DNA from: Gammaproteobacteria bacterium
GTDB lineage: Bacteria > Pseudomonadota > Gammaproteobacteria > Steroidobacterales > Steroidobacteraceae
DNA: 64,000 nucleotides
Assembly (NCBI GenBank): GCA_025359565.1
Contig: JANYFY010000016.1
Location: 62,001-126,000, forward strand
Direction of reading: 5' to 3'
The position numbers and the translations under genes are program-made. The notes beneath the pieces were generated by a model, which saw only the letters and a list, made by a program, of their open reading frames with translations, searched no databases and was not told the DNA's origin. Positions 45,565 through 55,136 of the stretch are shown here, piece by piece. Every line of letters begins with the position of its first letter. Within the stretch, counting starts at the first letter, position 1.

Positions 45565-48381
45565 ATGCCCCGTATTTGGTTGTTAGTCGGTCTGATGATA
45601 TTGTCGAGCAATGACGCCTTAGGTTTAGCACCGTTACCGAAGGTTACGAGCACCGCCAATTGGGCGGAGACGCTGGAGCGAATTTCCACAGCGGTGGTTT
45701 CTATTCAAATAGATAGCGCAAGAGCATTCGATACCGAGTGGAACTCCACTGCCCAAGCCACTGGATTTGTAATCGACGCTAAGCGGGGCTTGATCCTGAC
45801 TAATCGCCATGTCGTAACTCCTGGGCCAGTCACGGCACAAGCTATTTTCTTAAATCATGAGGAGGTTCAGCTCTATCCGGTGTATCGCGATCCGGTGCAC
45901 GATTTCGGAATCTATCATTACGATCCACTTAAGCTAAAATTTATTCAGCCAGCCGAGTTGCCGTTATATCCGGCGGGCGCGGTAATTGGTCGTGAAATTC
46001 GCGTTGTTGGAAATGATGCGGGTGAACAATTGTCTATTCTCGCTGGAACCTTGGCGCGGCTGGACCGCGAAGCGCCCGAATATGGCTATGGTAAGTACAA
46101 CGATTTTAATACGTTCTACTTTCAAGCAGCATCGAGCACCTCCGGAGGTTCCTCAGGGTCTCCGGTTATTGATATCGACGGCAGGGTAGTTGCGCTCAAT
46201 GCGGGAGGATCAAGTGGTTCGGCAGCAAGTTTCTATTTTCCGCTGACCGCGATAACGCGCGCGCTTGATTTCATTAAAGTCGGTAAGCCTGTGCCGCGGG
46301 GCACTCTTGAGGTTGTATTCAAATATACGGCTTACGATGAATTGCGGCGGCTGGGTCTTGACTCTACTACAGAAGCGCGAACTCGGAGCATATTTCCGAA
46401 GTTAACGGGTATGTTGGTAGTGGCCGAAGTACAACCTGGTTCGTCTGCCGACGGCGTTTTAGCGCCTGGCGATATTCTAATTTCGATTGATGGTCACCCC
46501 GTGCCTGAGTTCTTTGCCTTAGAAAATGTATTAGATACGAAGGTTGGTCAACAAATTAGTATTGAGATACAGCGTGGTAGCCAGACTTTGCGGCATGCGC
46601 TGGACGTTAAGAGTCTGCACGCTATTACCGCCGACGAGTACCTTGAGTTTGGTGAGGCGGTCGTGCATACATTATCCTATGAACAAGCGCGGCACTTTAA
46701 CTTGCCCATTAAAGGCGTTTACGTTGCGAATCCCGGTTATGTTTTTGGCAGTGCGGGAATCCCGAGAGCTGCCCTTATAAGTTCTTTCAATGGTCAGAGC
46801 ATTGAAAAATTAGCGGATTTTGAGGCGGCATTGGCTGATCTTGCCGATGGAGCGCGTGCCTCGGTGCGCTACGTAACGCTTGAGGATCCGCGCGCCACCC
46901 AACTTAAGGTGATTCGCATGGATAGGCGCTGGTTCCCGGCGCGCAAATGTAAGCGGGATGATGCTCTCGGTACTTGGCCCTGCGTGAGTATTAGTGACGG
47001 ACCGAGCTTAGCCGCCTCAATTCCTGCTCAGACTAAGTTTGTTACCACTGGAGATCCTCGCATTGACCGGCTTGCACCCTCATTAGTGCTGGTGACCTTT
47101 GATATGCCCTATTCTGCTTCAGGAGTCACCGAGAAAAATTACCACGGAACCGGCTTGATCGTGGATACCCAACGCGGTTTGGTGGTGATCGACCGCAACA
47201 CCGTGCCCATAGCTATGGGTAACGTACGTTTGACTTTTGGGGGTTCGGTTGAAGTTCCGGGCAAAGTGGAGTTTATTCATCCGCAGCACAATTTAGCAGT
47301 AGTCTCGTATGATCCTAAATTAATTGGCAACACTCCGGTGCGTGCAGCCGCTTTTTTAACGCGGGAGCTCGCTGCAGGTGATGACGTATGGGTGGTGGGA
47401 CAGCGTAGTGATTCTAAAATCATGTCGCAAAAAACCCAGGTTGCAAGTTTAGATGTACTAGCTTTTCCGCTATCGCGCACGCTACGCTTTCGCGATAGTA
47501 ATCTTGAAGCTGTAAGTTTAGTTAACGCCCCCGGCGACTTTGACGGGGTATTGGCCAATGAACGAGGCGACGTGTTGGGTTTGTGGTCGAGTTTTGCGTT
47601 CGAGACGCAACGCGATGTGGACCAGATGATTCGCGGTATTCCAGCTGATTTGGTCGTAGAGATGATCGCTGCGGTCGCCGAAAAGAGACCGTTGTATTCT
47701 TTTGAGGCGGAATTTACCCTCCAATCATTAGCCAGCGCGCGCAAATTGGGCTTGCCGGATAGTTGGGTGCGGCGCCTCGAAGATCATAATTCGCGGCGAC
47801 GACAGGTTCTATCCGTAGAGCGCTTAGTGGCAGGGTCTCCGGCGGCGCAATTGTTGGAACCGGGTGACTTGGTGCTAGCGATTGACGGTAAGGTAGTAAA
47901 TCGTTTTCGCGAAGTAGAGACTGCCGTGCAAAAGCCCCAGGTTGTCGTGACAATTTGGCGTGCCAATGCCGAAAAAATCCTAGATTTTAAGACCGTTGCT
48001 CTCGATGGCCGGGACCTTGATCGTGTACTAGTATGGGCGGGTGCGACGCTCCAAGCACCGCACCGTGCGATGGCAGCTCAGCGCGGAATTTTGCCCAACG
48101 GGGTTTTTGTGGCGTATTTCGCCTACGGCTCGCCGGCCACTCACTATGGGCTTTATGCCGGTCGGCGTATCGTGGAAGTGGACGGTTTGCCAACAGCAGA
48201 CTTGGACGCGTTCGTCAAGGCGGTGCGAGGTAAACCCGATAGAGCCTCGTTACGCTTGAAAACTGTGAGCTGGAACGGTCAAATAGACGTCATTACTTTA
48301 AAATTAGACAATCACTACTGGCCTGCCTATGAACTTGATCGCCAGAATGACGGTAGTTGGACGCGCATCACACTCGACTAG
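45565..48381 (+). CDS. Tandem HtrA-like protease with four PDZ-like domains (Nma111-like)
   Basis: A 938-residue exported protein; residues 1-20 look like a signal peptide. The first protease domain (about 35-245) has a complete trypsin-like triad: His82 (TNRHVV), Asp113 (VHDFGI) and Ser197 (GGSSGSPV). PDZ-like regions follow near 275-360 and 370-450. A second protease-like fold (about 505-725) aligns in layout but has lost the His (DRNTV) and the Ser (PGDFDGVL), then come two more PDZ-like regions near 745-830 and 850-930. This double organisation resembles yeast Nma111/Ynm3 more than DegP. A periplasmic quality-control role is inferred. An AAGGA Shine-Dalgarno precedes ATG 45565. Confidence 0.85.
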   Translation: MPRIWLLVGLMILSSNDALGLAPLPKVTSTANWAETLERISTAVVSIQIDSARAFDTEWNSTAQATGFVIDAKRGLILTNRHVVTPGPVTAQAIFLNHEEVQLYPVYRDPVHDFGIYHYDPLKLKFIQPAELPLYPAGAVIGREIRVVGNDAGEQLSILAGTLARLDREAPEYGYGKYNDFNTFYFQAASSTSGGSSGSPVIDIDGRVVALNAGGSSGSAASFYFPLTAITRALDFIKVGKPVPRGTLEVVFKYTAYDELRRLGLDSTTEARTRSIFPKLTGMLVVAEVQPGSSADGVLAPGDILISIDGHPVPEFFALENVLDTKVGQQISIEIQRGSQTLRHALDVKSLHAITADEYLEFGEAVVHTLSYEQARHFNLPIKGVYVANPGYVFGSAGIPRAALISSFNGQSIEKLADFEAALADLADGARASVRYVTLEDPRATQLKVIRMDRRWFPARKCKRDDALGTWPCVSISDGPSLAASIPAQTKFVTTGDPRIDRLAPSLVLVTFDMPYSASGVTEKNYHGTGLIVDTQRGLVVIDRNTVPIAMGNVRLTFGGSVEVPGKVEFIHPQHNLAVVSYDPKLIGNTPVRAAAFLTRELAAGDDVWVVGQRSDSKIMSQKTQVASLDVLAFPLSRTLRFRDSNLEAVSLVNAPGDFDGVLANERGDVLGLWSSFAFETQRDVDQMIRGIPADLVVEMIAAVAEKRPLYSFEAEFTLQSLASARKLGLPDSWVRRLEDHNSRRRQVLSVERLVAGSPAAQLLEPGDLVLAIDGKVVNRFREVETAVQKPQVVVTIWRANAEKILDFKTVALDGRDLDRVLVWAGATLQAPHRAMAAQRGILPNGVFVAYFAYGSPATHYGLYAGRRIVEVDGLPTADLDAFVKAVRGKPDRASLRLKTVSWNGQIDVITLKLDNHYWPAYELDRQNDGSWTRITLD

Positions 48382-48425
48382 TGCTACTGCGGCACTAATT
48401 CTGTCAGTCTTGATATCATGACGGC

Positions 48426-49415
48426 GTGGTAAGAGCGTCACAAACTGAGATCGAAGAGGCAGTATCCGCGCTGCGGGCCGGGGACTTGGTCGCGTTCCCT
48501 ACTGAAACCGTCTATGGCCTAGGAGCAAATGCGGCTAATCCAGCTGCGGTGCGCAAGATCTTTGAGGTAAAGAATAGGCCTGCTGATCACCCAGTCATTG
48601 TCCACTTAGACAATCCGCGGTATTTGCACCGCTGGGTTTCGGCGGTACCTCCTATTGCTGAAAAATTGGCCGCGAAATTTTGGCCTGGGCCACTGACTCT
48701 TATTTTGCCTAAAGCCGATAACGTAAGCGATAGCGTGACGGGTGGGCAGAGTAGCATTGGGATCAGGATACCTTCACATCCCATGGCGCAGCAGTTATTA
48801 ACGGCTTTTGGCGGTGGGATTGCTGCTCCCTCGGCGAATCGCTTCGGACGCCTTAGTCCGACCAAACCAGAGCATGTCCGTGACGAATTTTCGGACGCGA
48901 TTAAGGTTATATTAGACGGAGGCGAGTCGCAGATAGGGTTGGAATCCACAATTGTCTCGTGTCTCAACAATGAGGCTCGATTGTTGCGGCCCGGGTTCAT
49001 CACGCGAAGTCAGTTGGAGCACGTGGTCGGAGAGCTACTGATTGGCGGTACGGCGCCTCGAACGCCGGGCGATCAAAAACAACACTATGCTCCCACAACA
49101 CCCTTGGAATTGGTGTCATCGGACGAATTGGAAAGTAGGGCAGCCGAAATTACCGCCCGTCAGGAACGAGTAGCCGTACTTGCCATGCGACCACCCCTGC
49201 AAACTCAACGTCATATGACCTGGATTAATGCGGGAAAGAAACCCGACACCTACGCACATAATTTATATAATCATTTACGAACCTTGGACCGTGCGGCCAC
49301 TTTAAGAATACTGGTTCAAGCGCCACCGCAAGACGAAAAATGGGCTGCGATTTTGGATCGCCTACAACGCGCGAGTGGTTTGCTTGAAGATTCGCTTGAG
49401 ATCAGCGCTGGTTAA
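48426..49415 (+). CDS. tsaC: L-threonylcarbamoyladenylate synthase (Sua5 type)
   Basis: A 329-residue Sua5-type enzyme that makes threonylcarbamoyl-AMP for the t6A37 modification of tRNA. The YrdC domain shows PTETVYGLGANA, KNRPADHPVIVH and APSANRFGRLSPT; a C-terminal Sua5 domain starts near residue 205 (PGDQKQHYAPTTPLELV). It starts at GTG 48426, with a TATCAT hexamer 6 bp upstream. Confidence 0.93.
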   Translation: MVRASQTEIEEAVSALRAGDLVAFPTETVYGLGANAANPAAVRKIFEVKNRPADHPVIVHLDNPRYLHRWVSAVPPIAEKLAAKFWPGPLTLILPKADNVSDSVTGGQSSIGIRIPSHPMAQQLLTAFGGGIAAPSANRFGRLSPTKPEHVRDEFSDAIKVILDGGESQIGLESTIVSCLNNEARLLRPGFITRSQLEHVVGELLIGGTAPRTPGDQKQHYAPTTPLELVSSDELESRAAEITARQERVAVLAMRPPLQTQRHMTWINAGKKPDTYAHNLYNHLRTLDRAATLRILVQAPPQDEKWAAILDRLQRASGLLEDSLEISAG

Positions 49416-50592
49416 CCCGCGTAGCGGCGTTGAGGCCGATCCAGGATTAGAGCTGCCTGGGGGCGCCGATCCGTTTTCACGGCAATCAATTCATCATCTT
49501 GTAGCGCGTTATGGATCGCCGCTACTCATTATCGATGCGCAGCGAGTGCGGCTTCAGTATCAGCGGTTGGCAGCCGCACTGCCGGGCGTAGTGCTTCATT
49601 ACGCTTTGAAACCGCTGCCACATGCGGCGCTGGTTGGAATTTTGAGCGCACAAGGAGCCTATTTTGACCTTGCATCCAATGGCGAAGTCGAATTGGTTCG
49701 AGGCTTAAAAATTGCGCCACAGCGATGCATTCATACTCATCCCATTAAACGCGACAGTGATATTCGCACCGCTTTAGATTTTGGCGTCGATACGTTTGTA
49801 GTCGACAACCCCGATGAATTACGCAAGTTCGAAAAGTTCAGGCGAGCCAAACTACTGATTCGAGTGTGTTTTCGTAGTCCCGTGGCGCAGTGTGACCTAT
49901 CGCGCAAATTCGGCTGCGATCCTGCGCAAGTGTCGTCGATGCTGTCGCTTGCCGCAGAGTTGCGTCTCGAAGTAATTGGCTTGTCTTTCCATGTGGGTTC
50001 CCAAACAGCGGAGCCGCAAATGTATGTCGAAGCAATCGATTATTGTCGATCTGTACTCAATGAGCGCATACACGGTCATCAATTGAGCACCCTTGATATT
50101 GGGGGTGGATTTCCGGTGGACTATGCGCAACCAGCGCTCCCGATAGAGGAATTTTGTGCGCCGATTGTTAAAGCTCTGGGACGAATTAGACCCAACGTTC
50201 GCATTATTGCGGAACCAGGGCGTTACCTCTCTGCACCTGCCGTAGTGGCAGTGGCTCAAGTAATCGGTCGCGCTCTACGCGATGGAAAATGGTGGTACTA
50301 CTTGGATGATGGCATTTACAGCAGCTACAGCGGGCAATTGTACGATCATGTGACCTATGCGGTGGAGGCGTTAGTGCCGCCCGGCGAGCAATTCCCTTCG
50401 GTGTTAGCGGGACCTACCTGTGACAGTATTGATGTGATCAACGAACATTTATTACTGCCGATATTGCGCGTGGGTGATCTTATCCTTGGGCGTAGCATGG
50501 GGGCATATACCTGGGCGTGTGCTTCAAATTTTAATTTTTTCCCGCGCGCTACAATATTGGCATTAGATCACGGTCGTTTGATTGAGAATTAG
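49375..50592 (+). CDS. Ornithine decarboxylase-type PLP enzyme (fold III)
   Basis: A 405-residue alanine-racemase-fold decarboxylase. The PLP lysine is in HYALKPLPHAAL, the phosphate loop in DIGGGFPVD, the EPGRYLSAPA segment near residue 280 binds substrate, and GPTCDSIDV carries the catalytic Cys. It is most likely an ornithine (or lysine/ornithine) decarboxylase making putrescine; diaminopimelate decarboxylase is less likely. The start is uncertain: the longest frame begins at GTG 49375 inside tsaC, and the core begins about 40 residues later. Confidence 0.82.
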   Translation: MVCLKIRLRSALVNPRSGVEADPGLELPGGADPFSRQSIHHLVARYGSPLLIIDAQRVRLQYQRLAAALPGVVLHYALKPLPHAALVGILSAQGAYFDLASNGEVELVRGLKIAPQRCIHTHPIKRDSDIRTALDFGVDTFVVDNPDELRKFEKFRRAKLLIRVCFRSPVAQCDLSRKFGCDPAQVSSMLSLAAELRLEVIGLSFHVGSQTAEPQMYVEAIDYCRSVLNERIHGHQLSTLDIGGGFPVDYAQPALPIEEFCAPIVKALGRIRPNVRIIAEPGRYLSAPAVVAVAQVIGRALRDGKWWYYLDDGIYSSYSGQLYDHVTYAVEALVPPGEQFPSVLAGPTCDSIDVINEHLLLPILRVGDLILGRSMGAYTWACASNFNFFPRATILALDHGRLIEN

Positions 50593-50593
50593 A

Positions 50594-51046
50594 GTGCCCG
50601 CAACACAAATACATGCGTTGGTTGAATGTTGTAGGACCGGGAAATATCCTGCACTGATCAGTAAACTTCGATCCGGTTGGGTGGTGATGAGTGAGCAACA
50701 GGTATTGCCAGGTTATTGTTTATTGTTGCCAGATCCGGTTGTACCCCACTTAAATGGGCTAAGTCTTCCGGAGCGTGCTCAGTTCCTGGCCGACATGGCA
50801 CTGGTCGGTGATGCGTTGCTACAGGTTACCGATGCGCTGCGCATCAATTACGCGATGTTCGGTAATATGGAGCCGGCACTTCATGCGCACATATTTCCGC
50901 GATATGCGAACGAACTGCTAGCCTCAAAAAACGCCCAGCCTTGGGCGTCTGATTGGACGATGGCACCTAAGTATTCGGATCTTGGCTATGGCGCGCTGAG
51001 GGGCCGCATTGAGAGCGAGCTTAACCGCAAAGGGAAAATAAGTTAG
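50594..51046 (+). CDS. HIT-like family protein
   Basis: A 150-residue protein of the HIT-like (Ap4A hydrolase-related) superfamily. The motif HAHIFPRY near residue 98 matches H-x-H-x-x-x-R, and SEQQVLPGYCLLLPDPVVPHLNGL is the typical preceding strand. GTG 50594, one base after the decarboxylase stop, is preferred over an in-frame TTG at 50582. Its substrate is unknown; it is co-transcribed with the decarboxylase and rlmI. Confidence 0.78.
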   Translation: MPATQIHALVECCRTGKYPALISKLRSGWVVMSEQQVLPGYCLLLPDPVVPHLNGLSLPERAQFLADMALVGDALLQVTDALRINYAMFGNMEPALHAHIFPRYANELLASKNAQPWASDWTMAPKYSDLGYGALRGRIESELNRKGKIS

Positions 51047-51078
51047 AATATTGGCTCTCAAGCCTGAAAGTGTCATCT

Positions 51079-52290
51079 ATGTCCGAGTCTGTTGCTGTAG
51101 CGGATTTGCCCGCTCTGCGTATAAAACGCAATGAAGATCGTCGCTTGAATGCTGGTCATTTATGGATCTTTAGCAATGAGGTGGATACCCAACAAACAGC
51201 TCTTCCTAAGTTTGCCGCTGGCGAATTAGTAAGGGTTTTGGCGCACAACGATCGCGCGTTGGGGTTGGCCTACGTTAACCCGAAGTCGTTAATCTGCGCA
51301 CGATTGCTGGGTACTTGGAAAATACCGGATGTCGCATGGATGGTCGCTCGATTAAAAATTGCGCTAAATATGCGCGAACGTTTGTACGCGGGACCTTATT
51401 ATCGATTGGTATACGGTGAATCTGACGGACTGCCTGGATTAGTGGTGGACCGTTATGGAGCAACTTGTGTGGTGCAGATTGGTACAGCAGGAATGGAGGC
51501 TATGAAGCCTATCATTCAACAGGCTTTGTTGAAGGTTGTGAATTGCGAGACCGTTGTTTTCAAAAATGATAGTGCTGCGCGAGAAATGGAGGGGCTGTCG
51601 AGCACTGTAGAGGCGGGTTTCGGTGAGCTCGTCGCCACCTTGCAGGTTATTGAAGATGGTTTGGAATTTAAGGTGCCGTTAGCAGAGGGCCAAAAAACCG
51701 GTTGGTTTTTTGATCAAGCGTCGAATCGGAGAGCGTTGCTCAAGTACATGCGCCCCGGCGCCCGAGTGTTGGACGTTTTTAGCTACGTGGGTGCCTGGGG
51801 AGTGCGTGCGCGCAAAAATGGTGCTGCTGAGGTTTTGTGTATCGATAGCTCTTCGAGCGCTTTAGAGTTTGCCCAAGCCAATGCGATACAGAACGGTGTT
51901 ACTGTGGCGACGCGTAAGGGCGATGCCTTTGATGTATTGGAAGAGCTGGGGACACAAGGTAAGCAATTCGATATTGTTATTTTAGATCCGCCGGCTTTTG
52001 CCAAACGAAAGAAAGATCTTCCCAAGGCCATAGCGGCCTATAAGCGTTTAAATCAGTTGGCAATGAAAATTTTGGCTACCGACGCTATTCTGGTGACATG
52101 TTCGTGTTCGTATCATCTGAGCGCCGAAGAGTTGCAGGTTGCAATAGCAAAGGCGGCGCGGGCGGCAGACAAGCACGTGCAGATATTGGAAGTGGGCGGC
52201 CAAGCATCCGATCATCCCTCGCATCCTGCCATTGCGGAAACACGTTATTTGAAGGCCTATTTTTGCCGAGTCACCGGTAGTTTGCAGTAA
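51079..52290 (+). CDS. rlmI: Class I rRNA methyltransferase RlmI-like
   Basis: A 403-residue protein with an N-terminal PUA-like domain (RLNAGHLWIFSNEVD) and a C-terminal Rossmann methyltransferase: SAM motif VLDVFSYVGAWGVRA near 237 and ILDPPAFAKRKKD near 303. RlmI methylates C5 of C1962 in 23S rRNA. ATG 51079 is used; a GTG three codons earlier is possible. Confidence 0.88.
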   Translation: MSESVAVADLPALRIKRNEDRRLNAGHLWIFSNEVDTQQTALPKFAAGELVRVLAHNDRALGLAYVNPKSLICARLLGTWKIPDVAWMVARLKIALNMRERLYAGPYYRLVYGESDGLPGLVVDRYGATCVVQIGTAGMEAMKPIIQQALLKVVNCETVVFKNDSAAREMEGLSSTVEAGFGELVATLQVIEDGLEFKVPLAEGQKTGWFFDQASNRRALLKYMRPGARVLDVFSYVGAWGVRARKNGAAEVLCIDSSSSALEFAQANAIQNGVTVATRKGDAFDVLEELGTQGKQFDIVILDPPAFAKRKKDLPKAIAAYKRLNQLAMKILATDAILVTCSCSYHLSAEELQVAIAKAARAADKHVQILEVGGQASDHPSHPAIAETRYLKAYFCRVTGSLQ

Positions 52291-52295
52291 AGTCC

Positions 52296-53126
52296 ATGTT
52301 AATTTATCCACATATTGATCCCGTCGCTATTTCGATCGGTCCAATCGCAGGTGTTGGCCCTTTGCGGATTCATTGGTACGGGATTATGTATCTGATCGGG
52401 TTCACGGCGGCCTGGTGGTTGGCAAAACGACGCGCACGAGTTGCGGGGTCTACTTGGAACGCGTTGGATATAGACGACCTTATTTTTTATTCCGCTATGG
52501 GCGTTATTCTGGGCGGCCGATTGGGTTGGTGTCTGTTTTACGGTCGTGATGTCATAGCGGAGAACTGGCTGAACCTTTTCCGTGTTTGGGATGGTGGCAT
52601 GTCATTTCATGGCGGTTTGCTAGGCGTAGTGGTAGCCGCTATGGTTTTTGCACGAGTAAAACTGAAGAATATACCGGATGTATTTGATTTTTTGGCACCC
52701 CTGCCGGGCATCGGAATTATGGCTGTGCGCTGCGGTAATTTCATTAACGGCGAGCTTTGGGGTAAACCTACTGACCTGCCTTGGGGTGTTGGAGTGCCAA
52801 ATGCGTTAGGCGAGTTGGTTGCGCGCCATCCATCGCAATTGTACGAGGCGGCTCTTGAAGGATTGGTCTCATTCGTAGTGTTATGGTGGTTTACCTCTAC
52901 GTCGCGACCGCGATTGAGTCCGAGCGGATTGTTTCTGTTGGTGTATGGATGCGGACGTTTCGTCGTGGAATGGGTCAGACTACCGGACTCGAATATAGGA
53001 TACTTAGTGGGCAATTGGTTGACTATGGGTATGCTACTGACAACTCCAATGATACTTATCGGAGCCGGTATGCTGATTTATGCTTACCAGTACAATGTTA
53101 GCAGCGGCAACATGAGTAGGCTTTAG
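52296..53126 (+). CDS. lgt: Prolipoprotein diacylglyceryl transferase
   Basis: A 276-residue inner-membrane enzyme that transfers diacylglycerol from phosphatidylglycerol to the lipobox Cys. Seven or so hydrophobic helices are visible, with RIHWYGIMYLIGF, GGMSFHGGLLG, RCGNFINGELWG and RHPSQLYEA as family signatures. It directly precedes thyA, the usual gammaproteobacterial order. Confidence 0.95.
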   Translation: MLIYPHIDPVAISIGPIAGVGPLRIHWYGIMYLIGFTAAWWLAKRRARVAGSTWNALDIDDLIFYSAMGVILGGRLGWCLFYGRDVIAENWLNLFRVWDGGMSFHGGLLGVVVAAMVFARVKLKNIPDVFDFLAPLPGIGIMAVRCGNFINGELWGKPTDLPWGVGVPNALGELVARHPSQLYEAALEGLVSFVVLWWFTSTSRPRLSPSGLFLLVYGCGRFVVEWVRLPDSNIGYLVGNWLTMGMLLTTPMILIGAGMLIYAYQYNVSSGNMSRL

Positions 53127-53132
53127 ATTTAA

Positions 53133-53924
53133 GTGCAGCAGTATCTCGATTTCTTACAGCATATAGTCGAGGAGGGCGCGCATAAAGATGATCGTACCGG
53201 AACCGGTACCTTGAGTGTGTTCGGCTATCAAATGCGTTTTAGACTCGGTGATGGATTTCCTTTGGTAACGACCAAAAAGTTGCATTTGCGTTCAATTATT
53301 TATGAGTTGTTGTGGTTTTTGAGCGGAGATACAAATGTTAAGTATTTGCGCGATCATGGGGTGTCGATCTGGGACGAGTGGGCGGATAGCGACGGAAATC
53401 TAGGTCCGGTTTACGGGAAGCAGTGGCGCAGCTGGCAGGGAGAAGAGCGTCGCATCGATCAACTAGCGCAAATAGTCGATCAATTGAAACAAAATCCTAA
53501 CTCGCGTCGATTAGTGGTTAGCGCATGGAACGTTGGCGAATTGGACCAAATGGCGTTGTTGCCTTGCCATGCTTTATTCCAGTTTTACGTGGCGGGTGGC
53601 AGACTCTCGTGTCAGATTTATCAGCGTAGCGCTGATGCGCTTTTGGGAGTGCCTTTTAATATTGCCTCCTATGCCTTATTGACCCATATGGTCGCGCAGC
53701 AGTGTGATCTAGAGGTTGGTGAGTTTATTTGGACGGGAGGAGATTGTCATCTGTACCTCAACCATCGGCAACAGGCGGATTTGCAGCGCACCCGCACGCC
53801 GTTGGCGCTCCCACGCTTAGAGTTTCGTAGGCGACCGGCTAGTCTTTTTGAATATCAATTTGATGACTTCGACATTATCGGCTACCAAAGTCATGCAGCC
53901 ATTAAAGCGCCTATCGCCGTTTAG
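53133..53924 (+). CDS. thyA: Thymidylate synthase
   Basis: A 263-residue enzyme making dTMP from dUMP with methylene-THF. The start is GTG 53133 ([14 protein letters not shown]). The catalytic Cys is in [12 protein letters not shown], followed by [20 protein letters not shown]. Its product dihydrofolate is reduced by FolA, encoded 2.3 kb downstream. Confidence 0.97.
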   Translation: MQQYLDFLQHIVEEGAHKDDRTGTGTLSVFGYQMRFRLGDGFPLVTTKKLHLRSIIYELLWFLSGDTNVKYLRDHGVSIWDEWADSDGNLGPVYGKQWRSWQGEERRIDQLAQIVDQLKQNPNSRRLVVSAWNVGELDQMALLPCHALFQFYVAGGRLSCQIYQRSADALLGVPFNIASYALLTHMVAQQCDLEVGEFIWTGGDCHLYLNHRQQADLQRTRTPLALPRLEFRRRPASLFEYQFDDFDIIGYQSHAAIKAPIAV

Positions 53925-53963
53925 TTACGGTTTGCATGTTATTTGACGGGTAAACAGGAAATT

Positions 53964-54506
53964 ATGAAGAAAGTTGCGGTTCGATTGCCTATGTTTAAAG
54001 TCCGTAACTCTAAGATTCATGGTCGTGGAGTGTTCGCGATACGGCGAATTCGCAAAGGTACCACGATCATGGAGTACTTAGGGGATCGAGTCACTCATGC
54101 GGAGGCCGACTCTCGCTATGAGAATAAACATGCCAACGACAATCATACGTTTCTCTTCACAGTCGATAGCAAAACGGTAATAGACGGTGGTGTGCGGGGC
54201 AACGAGGCGCGTTATATCAATCATGGGTGCGATCCCAATTGCGAAAGTACTACCCTGCAAAAACGCATTTACATAGAAGCGATTCGTACCATTGTGCCGG
54301 GTGAAGAGTTGGCTTATGACTACCAGATCCAACGCGATTCAGATGACGCTGACGATGTCGATCAGGTATTTGCCTGTCGATGTGGAGCCAAGAGTTGCCG
54401 TGGCAGCATGCTTGAGCCGGCTCCTAAGAGATATCAGCTAGCGCGTACAAGTAAAGCAAAGAAAGCAAAGAAAGCATTTAAGAAATCGCCGCCGCGTGCT
54501 CGGTGA
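53964..54506 (+). CDS. SET domain lysine methyltransferase with Lys-rich tail
   Basis: A 180-residue protein that is essentially one SET domain: KIHGRGVFAIRRIRKGTTIMEYLG, the pseudoknot motif ARYINHGCDPNCES, the catalytic Tyr in EELAYDYQ, and a post-SET Cys cluster CRCGAKSCRG. It should use SAM to methylate protein lysine. The last 25 residues are a Lys/Ala-rich tail. ATG 53964 with AGGAA upstream is preferred over TTG 53943. It overlaps the dioxygenase gene by 4 bp. Bacterial SET substrates are mostly unknown. Confidence 0.88.
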   Translation: MKKVAVRLPMFKVRNSKIHGRGVFAIRRIRKGTTIMEYLGDRVTHAEADSRYENKHANDNHTFLFTVDSKTVIDGGVRGNEARYINHGCDPNCESTTLQKRIYIEAIRTIVPGEELAYDYQIQRDSDDADDVDQVFACRCGAKSCRGSMLEPAPKRYQLARTSKAKKAKKAFKKSPPRAR

Positions 54507-55090
54507 TTGCCGCCGAAATCTTGATCAGCCAGGCGTTTGCGGTTCAAGATCAGTTCTTAAGTTTAAGCGAGGTCGACGCGTTGATTCTAGCGGCGGAGCA
54601 ACGGCGTCAGCAGGGTGAGTTTTGTGATGCAAAAATAGGCGTGGGTGCCAGTTTGCACAAAGACAGTGCAATTCGGGGTGATTCTACTTGTTGGATAACT
54701 GAGCCTAAGTTTGCGGCTGAGGTCGCATTATTGGAGGCCTTTGAGCAGCTGCGTTTGCGACTCAACAGTAACGCATACCTCGGTCTTTTTGAGCTGGAGT
54801 TGCACTATGCAAGATATGCGCCTGGGAGCAGCTATGCCCGCCACGTCGATCAGCCACACGGCCCGCGTCACAATCAGCGTCGGGTATCGCTAGCGCTTTA
54901 CTTAAATGCGTGGTGGAGACCCGGGTTTGGAGGAGAGCTCCGTTTTTTTGAGTCGAAGGGCGGCTATCGCGACGTCGACCCCATTGCTGGACGTCTAGTA
55001 TGCTTCCTGACTGAGGGGCGCGAACATGCCGTTATGCCCGCTCTAGCTCCGCGACTGAGTATTAGCGGGTGGTTTCGTGTGCGAAACTAA
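54503..55090 (+). CDS. 2-oxoglutarate/Fe(II) dioxygenase (prolyl hydroxylase-like)
   Basis: A 195-residue double-stranded beta-helix dioxygenase. The Fe ligands are the His and Asp of RHVDQPHG and the distal His of REHAVMPA; the 2-oxoglutarate-binding Arg is in PRLSISGWF. The family includes EGLN-like prolyl hydroxylases that act on proteins such as EF-Tu in Pseudomonas. GTG 54503 overlaps the SET gene stop (GTGA), so both protein-modifying enzymes are co-translated. A hairpin terminator follows. Confidence 0.87.
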   Translation: MIAAEILISQAFAVQDQFLSLSEVDALILAAEQRRQQGEFCDAKIGVGASLHKDSAIRGDSTCWITEPKFAAEVALLEAFEQLRLRLNSNAYLGLFELELHYARYAPGSSYARHVDQPHGPRHNQRRVSLALYLNAWWRPGFGGELRFFESKGGYRDVDPIAGRLVCFLTEGREHAVMPALAPRLSISGWFRVRN

Positions 55091-55092
55091 AA

Positions 55093-55114
55093 TCCGACCT
55101 TCCGTAAGGTCGGA
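55093..55114 (+). terminator. Hairpin terminator after the dioxygenase gene
   Basis: Nine-bp perfect inverted repeat TCCGACCTT/AAGGTCGGA with a 4-base loop, starting 2 bp after the stop codon. The following sequence (CTTCCTAT) is only weakly T-rich, so it may be a moderate terminator or serve both convergent genes. Confidence 0.6.
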
Positions 55115-55136
55115 CTTCCTATAAGAGCAATAAAAC

